A DNA stretch of 9,860 nucleotides from NCBI GenBank assembly GCA_032251145.1, contig JAVVER010000123.1:1-9860 (forward strand), read 5' to 3'. Origin of the DNA: BRH-c54 sp032251145. GTDB taxonomy: Bacteria; Bacteroidota; Bacteroidia; Flavobacteriales_E; Vicingaceae. Below are positions 7,399-9,860 of this stretch, in pieces (positions within the stretch are counted from its first letter, which is position 1; each line of letters begins with the position of its first letter). Both the position numbers and the translations under genes were made by a program. Below the pieces are notes generated by a model, which saw only the letters and a program-made list of their open reading frames with translations, had not been told where the DNA came from and did no database searches.

Positions 7399-7835
7399 TG
7401 AAATTTAATTGGGGAACAGGTATAACAATTTTTATAGTACTATTTGTAGTATCTATGAGTGTTATGGTTTTTAAAGCAAGCCAACAAAATGTAGATTTAG
7501 TTACCGAAAATTATTATGAAAAAGAATTAGCTTTTCAGGAATTAAAAGAAAAAGAAGCCTTGGTGTTCAACCATTTTAAGGAACAAGTTAGCTATAAAAT
7601 TGAAAATGATAAATTGCAATTGATTTTCCCAAGCGAAGTAGAAGGAGAGATAAAAGGCAATATTGTTTTCTTTAAACCTTCGGATGCAAGTTTAGATCAA
7701 TCAGTAGATTTTACATCAGAAAGTAAGACATTAGTTTATCCTTTAGACTTGTTTTCAACAGGTATGTATAAGCTCAGAATTGAATGGAAAAATGCAGGAA
7801 ATGCTTATTACAGTGAGCTTACAGTGGAATTGTAA
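7398..7835 (+). CDS. ccoH: CcoH (FixH family) cbb3 assembly protein
   Basis: A 145-residue protein with one N-terminal transmembrane helix (about 7-27) and a periplasmic FixH-like beta domain. The conserved block ENYYEKELAFQE (37-48) after the membrane helix is typical of FixH/CcoH in Bacteroidota. CcoH is required for cbb3 assembly or stability and associates with the oxidase. The ATG overlaps the final base of the ccoG stop codon, and the next gene begins 12 nt after its stop, so it lies in the middle of one transcript. Family assignment rests on topology, the YYEK-LAFQ motif and position. Confidence 0.9.
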   Translation: MKFNWGTGITIFIVLFVVSMSVMVFKASQQNVDLVTENYYEKELAFQELKEKEALVFNHFKEQVSYKIENDKLQLIFPSEVEGEIKGNIVFFKPSDASLDQSVDFTSESKTLVYPLDLFSTGMYKLRIEWKNAGNAYYSELTVEL

Positions 7836-7847
7836 AAAACTCCGTTA

Positions 7848-8549
7848 ATGGAAATTTTAATCGTTGGTTTTGTTTTAGGATTTTTGGGTAGTTTGCATTG
7901 TATTGGCATGTGCGGACCAATAGCTTTTGCATTGCCCTTAAAAAATAGCAGTGTAGGGTATAGAATTGTAGGGGCTTTAACTTATAATTTTGGCAGAATA
8001 GTAACTTACAGTCTGTTAGGTTTTGTGTTTGGTTTTTTTGGTCAGGGCATTAAAACTGCATTTTCACAACAATTTTTATCTATTTTAATAGGTAGTATTT
8101 TAATCTTAGGAGTATTAATTCCTTCTAAATGGTTGAATAATTTATCACCAACGAGTTTTGTCTATCAACAAATAGCCTTTGTGAAGCAAAAATTAGGAGC
8201 TTTATTAAAATCTTCATCACTTCACAACTTGTGGTTTATTGGCTTTTTAAACGGTTTTTTACCTTGCGGATTGGTCTATACCGCCATAGGTTCAGCAATT
8301 GCCTTGGGTGATGTGTATAAAAGTATTTGGTTTATGGCTGCTTTTGGTTTAGGAACACTTCCGTTAATGTTTTTAGCTACTCAATTAGCAAGTGTGGTAA
8401 GTGTTTCCATCAGAAATAAAATCAGAAAATTCTTTCCAATTTTAATCATCATTATAGGTGTGTTGTTTATCCTCAGAGGCTTGAATTTAAACATTCCCTA
8501 TATCAGTCCAAAAATTAATGTAGAACGTCCTTTTGTACAGGATTGTTAA
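7848..8549 (+). CDS. SafE/DsbD-like membrane protein, probable copper handling
   Basis: A 233-residue polytopic membrane protein (about six helices) of the group usually named sulfite exporter TauE/SafE or cytochrome c biogenesis transmembrane protein (DsbD_2-type). Two cysteine motifs lie at helix starts: H17-C18-x-x-M21-C22-G-P near the N terminus and FLPC140GLVY in the second half, in the symmetrical arrangement of the DsbD/CcdA/urease-accessory-like fold. In Bacteroidota, proteins of this type commonly follow ccoH. The His/Cys/Met residues suggest a role in copper movement or thiol reduction during oxidase assembly rather than sulfite export, but the substrate is not shown by the sequence. 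The protein ends in a cysteine (VQDC). It is the last gene of the cbb3 operon, and no co-directional gene of the same pathway follows. Confidence 0.8.
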   Translation: MEILIVGFVLGFLGSLHCIGMCGPIAFALPLKNSSVGYRIVGALTYNFGRIVTYSLLGFVFGFFGQGIKTAFSQQFLSILIGSILILGVLIPSKWLNNLSPTSFVYQQIAFVKQKLGALLKSSSLHNLWFIGFLNGFLPCGLVYTAIGSAIALGDVYKSIWFMAAFGLGTLPLMFLATQLASVVSVSIRNKIRKFFPILIIIIGVLFILRGLNLNIPYISPKINVERPFVQDC

Positions 8550-8602
8550 AGACCTAAAGCACTAATAATAAGCTAAAAATATTTTTATTAAAATAGAATT
8601 AC

Positions 8603-8610
8603 TATATTTG
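8603..8610 (+). promoter_or_regulatory. Bacteroidota -7 promoter box
   Basis: TATATTTG fits TAnnTTTG exactly. It lies 73 nt before the first zinc-ribbon gene, so the transcript leader would contain the hairpin at 8629-8652. No good -33 TTG element is visible at the expected distance. It suggests that the small genes are transcribed independently of the oxidase operon. Confidence 0.45.
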
Positions 8611-8628
8611 GGCTAAAGATATAATGCG

Positions 8629-8652
8629 GATAAACGTACCATTACGTTTATC
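8629..8652. repeat. perfect 10-bp hairpin GATAAACGTA-CCAT-TACGTTTATC
   Basis: The arms at 8629-8638 and 8643-8652 are perfectly complementary around a 4-nt loop, and the stem extends by a G-T wobble and a C-G pair (8627/8654) to 12 positions. The bases AATGC at 8623-8627 can also pair with GCATT at 8666-8670, leaving extra unpaired bases in the right arm. This gives a folded site that ends just at the TTGTAGTGC repeat. It could be a leader regulatory structure or a single-strand recombination site. Confidence 0.6.
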
Positions 8653-8653
8653 T

Positions 8654-8680
8654 GGTTGTTGTAGTGCATTTAAAACAACC
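8654..8680. repeat. inverted repeat GGTTGTT/AACAACC before the zinc-ribbon gene
   Basis: The arms at 8654-8660 and 8674-8680 are perfect 7-bp complements around a 13-nt loop, ending 2 nt before the start codon at 8683. The structure shares bases with the hairpin extension at 8627/8654, so the two may be alternative folds. It would mask the translation start region if formed in RNA. Confidence 0.45.
8659..8671 (+). repeat. left boundary repeat TTGTAGTGCATTT
   Basis: This 13-mer matches the reverse complement of 9198-9210 at 12 of 13 positions. The two copies face inward and bracket the two zinc-ribbon genes tightly: this copy ends 11 nt before the first start codon, and the other begins 1 nt after the last stop codon. 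This is the layout expected at the ends of a mobile gene cassette, though the recombinase is not in the window. Confidence 0.5.
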
Positions 8681-8682
8681 GA

Positions 8683-8895
8683 ATGACCCGAGAAAAAAAG
8701 ACTTGTGACGAATGTGAATCTCCATACTTTATGGACAGTTCAGAAATGATGAGTTTATGTCCGGACTGTGCACACAAACTTTATGGTTATCCAAATTGCC
8801 AACACGAGTTTGAAAACGGGAATTGTAAAAAGTGTGGCTGGAATGGACAGACATCTGAATACTTGAAAAAATTAAAAAAGGAAGATGGAAATTAA
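8683..8895 (+). CDS. small cysteine-rich zinc-ribbon-like protein
   Basis: A 70-residue soluble protein of unknown function. It contains two apparent metal-binding knuckle sets: C8-x-x-C11 with C26-x-x-C29 (TCDEC and LCPDC), and C39-x-H41 with C48-x-x-C51 (NCQHEF, GNCKKCGWNG). This predicts one or two zinc ribbons. The C terminus is lysine-rich. No enzyme motif, signal peptide or membrane segment is visible. It overlaps the next gene by 11 nt, so the two are probably translated together. It is preceded by a hairpin and an inverted repeat rather than by a standard leader. I do not recognise a named family; nucleic-acid or protein binding is a possibility only. Confidence 0.75.
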   Translation: MTREKKTCDECESPYFMDSSEMMSLCPDCAHKLYGYPNCQHEFENGNCKKCGWNGQTSEYLKKLKKEDGN

Positions 8896-9196
8896 GTATT
8901 GCTGGAGATGTAAGATGGACATTCCGATGTTGAACAAACAAGAGTTTGAAAAAGCCTCAGCTTTATACTCGAAAGGTTTTAAAAACATAAAAGCCGACAG
9001 ACAAGATAGGTTTAAAGAATTATTGGATTACTACTTTGACTTGACAGGGTTTAAAGAAACTGAGCCAAATGCGATTATGCATCATTCAATTGAACAATTT
9101 GGACCTGACTGTGAAAATTGCGGTAAGCCATATAGGACACCAAAAGCAAAAATTTGTATTGCTTGCGGACATAAAAGAGAACTAGAAAACAAATAA
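8885..9196 (+). CDS. conserved hypothetical protein with N- and C-terminal zinc ribbons
   Basis: A 103-residue protein. The N terminus has C6-W-R-C9, the middle is helical and charged (about 17-60) with the motif LDYYFDLTGFKETEPNAIMHH (47-67, H66/H67). The C terminus has C76-x-x-C79-GKPYRTPKAK followed by C91-x-x-C94-GHKR, a zinc ribbon. I recognise this overall pattern (CWRCKMxIPML ... TGFxETxPNAIMHH ... CENCGKPxRTPKAKxCxACGHKR) as a recurring uncharacterised bacterial protein with no function known to me. The ATG lies inside the end of the preceding gene in another frame, with no room for a separate promoter, so translational coupling is likely. The stop codon lies 1 nt before the right boundary repeat. 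Confidence 0.8.
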   Translation: MEIKYCWRCKMDIPMLNKQEFEKASALYSKGFKNIKADRQDRFKELLDYYFDLTGFKETEPNAIMHHSIEQFGPDCENCGKPYRTPKAKICIACGHKRELENK

Positions 9197-9197
9197 A

Positions 9198-9210
9198 AAA
9201 CGCACTACAA
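9198..9210 (-). repeat. right boundary repeat AAACGCACTACAA
   Basis: It is the inverted copy of 8659-8671 (12 of 13 positions) and begins immediately behind the stop codon of the second zinc-ribbon gene. No further TTGTAGTGC copy follows up to the REP-like hairpins, so if this is a cassette array it ends here or its next site has been lost. Confidence 0.5.
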
Positions 9211-9257
9211 TCGAGTAGATGGCTCCTCCGATCTCCTCTAAGTATAACCAATCCTCT

Positions 9258-9279
9258 GTTTCAAGCATTCGCTTGGAAC
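9258..9279. repeat. REP-like hairpin 1
   Basis: GTTTCAAGC-ATTC-GCTTGGAAC forms a 9-position stem (one T-G wobble) with a 4-nt loop. It shares TTCAAGCATTYGCTTGGAAYAA with the copy at 9298-9320, and equivalent bases are exactly 40 bp apart. It lies directly downstream of a RAYT transposase, the position where cognate REP sequences are normally found. The stretch 9211-9257 between it and the zinc-ribbon genes holds no recognised feature apart from CTCCTC occurring twice 10 nt apart. Confidence 0.65.
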
Positions 9280-9297
9280 AATTTATATATCATTATC

Positions 9298-9320
9298 TAT
9301 TCAAGCATTTGCTTGGAATA
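9298..9320. repeat. REP-like hairpin 2
   Basis: TATTCAAGC-ATTT-GCTTGGAATA forms a stem with one bulged G and a 4-nt loop. The ATTC/ATTT loop difference and the changed stem base pairs relative to copy 1 (GTT/AAC versus TATT/AATA) show compensating change in the outer stem, which supports selection on structure. It ends 5 nt from the transposase stop codon on the opposite strand. Confidence 0.65.
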
Positions 9321-9325
9321 AATAG

Positions 9326-9860
9326 TTAAATTAATAGTTCAATGTTAATTTTACCTTTGCCATCACAATAATTGATAGCACTACTCCAACAATAGTTTTC
9401 TGCACTATCTACAATTTCGGCTTCAACAGGGTTATTGTGGAGATAATTTAATTTGTTATCTATCATATAATTATCCCATAATTCAATAGGTTGATTATGT
9501 TGCTGCCACAATTGCCAATCTTTGTTGTTACTATTTTTCTTTCCTGCATCTTCAAACATCCATAAAAGCCATTCTTTTCTACTTTCCTGAGGATGACTGC
9601 TTATTTCTTCCCTTAATTTTTTTGAGGTAAACCTTTTAAAGTCTCGAAGGATATCTTGCATAGGCTTTCCTTTAGTCCCAATTATTAAATGTACATGACT
9701 TGGCATAATGCACCATGCATAAACAATTAAATCTTTTTCTTTTTGGCAGTACTCTAATGATTCTGTTAGAGTATAACAATATTCCTTTCGAGTAAATAAA
9801 TCTATCCAATTTACCGTAGCAAAACTTACAAAATATGGTTTGCTTTGATCTTTAAATTTA
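9326..9860 (-). CDS. REP-associated tyrosine transposase (RAYT, Y1/HUH), 5' end outside window
   Basis: The frame stays open to the window edge, giving 177 visible residues. The apparent ATG at 9704-9706 is internal: upstream codons read KFKDQSKPYFVSFATVNWID, the conserved N-terminal region, so only a few residues are missing beyond 9860. The HUH metal motif is PSHVHLI with H55 and H57 of the visible protein. The likely catalytic tyrosine is Y139 in KLNYLHNNPVEAEIV, a conserved C-terminal segment. Other family blocks are DFKRFTSKKL and the W-rich QLWQQHNQPIELWDN. Proteins of this group are single-strand DNA nucleases of the IS200/IS605 Y1 superfamily that act on REP hairpins. The frame is intact and no key residue is missing, so it may be active. 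Two REP-like hairpins lie directly behind its stop codon. No second transposase gene (TnpB) is seen. Confidence 0.92.
   Translation of the reverse strand, partial: KFKDQSKPYFVSFATVNWIDLFTRKEYCYTLTESLEYCQKEKDLIVYAWCIMPSHVHLIIGTKGKPMQDILRDFKRFTSKKLREEISSHPQESRKEWLLWMFEDAGKKNSNNKDWQLWQQHNQPIELWDNYMIDNKLNYLHNNPVEAEIVDSAENYCWSSAINYCDGKGKINIELLI

Noticed and set aside
8574..8587. TAAAAATATTTTTA palindrome as terminator of the oxidase operon
   Set aside because: It is a loopless A/T palindrome with no following U tract, and it may simply be part of the AT-rich upstream region of the next promoter.
8629..8671. Classical integron attC site
   Set aside because: The RYYYAAC and GTTRRRY core boxes are not found at the expected ends; only a looser cassette-like interpretation is retained.
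8729..8941. 70-residue - strand frame across the zinc-ribbon genes
   Set aside because: The + strand frames carry ordered CxxC motifs and a known conserved core; the - strand frame has none.
9258..9320. CRISPR array, because similar units repeat at a 40-bp interval
   Set aside because: Only two units, each a hairpin next to a RAYT, with no cas gene; REP-like elements explain them better.

Overview
The window is strongly A+T-rich. It has no conventional Shine-Dalgarno sites, and it carries promoter-like elements of the Bacteroidota type (TAnnTTTG -7 box). Together with a cbb3 oxidase whose CcoN and CcoO subunits are fused into one protein, this points to a Bacteroidota chromosome, most likely a flavobacterium or close relative. 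That assignment is an inference from gene architecture and protein style, not from a search.

Region 1 (1-8549) is one co-directional cbb3-type cytochrome c oxidase locus on the + strand. The order is ccoI (copper P-type ATPase), ccoS (57 aa), ccoNO (fused catalytic and monoheme subunits), ccoQ, ccoP (short, single heme c), ccoG (Fe-S membrane protein), ccoH, and a SafE/DsbD-like membrane protein. Oxidase subunits and assembly factors are therefore together: CcoI, CcoG and probably the SafE-like protein handle copper delivery, CcoS and CcoH help assembly, and CcoNO-Q-P is the terminal oxidase that reduces O2 at low oxygen tension. Two similar Crp/Fnr-type palindromes lie upstream of ccoI and of ccoS, each about 46 nt before the start codon and each 29.5 nt before a -7-like element. 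This suggests two oxygen-responsive promoters. A 166-nt gap between ccoQ and ccoP holds three inverted repeats and no gene.

Region 2 (8550-9210) is a small accessory segment. A good -7 box and a perfect 10-bp hairpin precede two overlapping genes for small, cysteine-rich, zinc-ribbon-like proteins of unknown function. The pair is bracketed by an inverted repeat, TTGTAGTGC(A/G)TTT, lying just before the first gene and just after the second, which looks like the boundaries of a mobile cassette.

Region 3 (9211-9860) holds two REP-like hairpins exactly 40 bp apart, followed on the - strand by a nearly complete REP-associated tyrosine transposase (RAYT, Y1/HUH family) whose 5' end runs off the window. 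The hairpins sit directly behind the transposase stop codon, the arrangement expected of a RAYT with its cognate REP sequences. No tRNA, rRNA or CRISPR array was seen.
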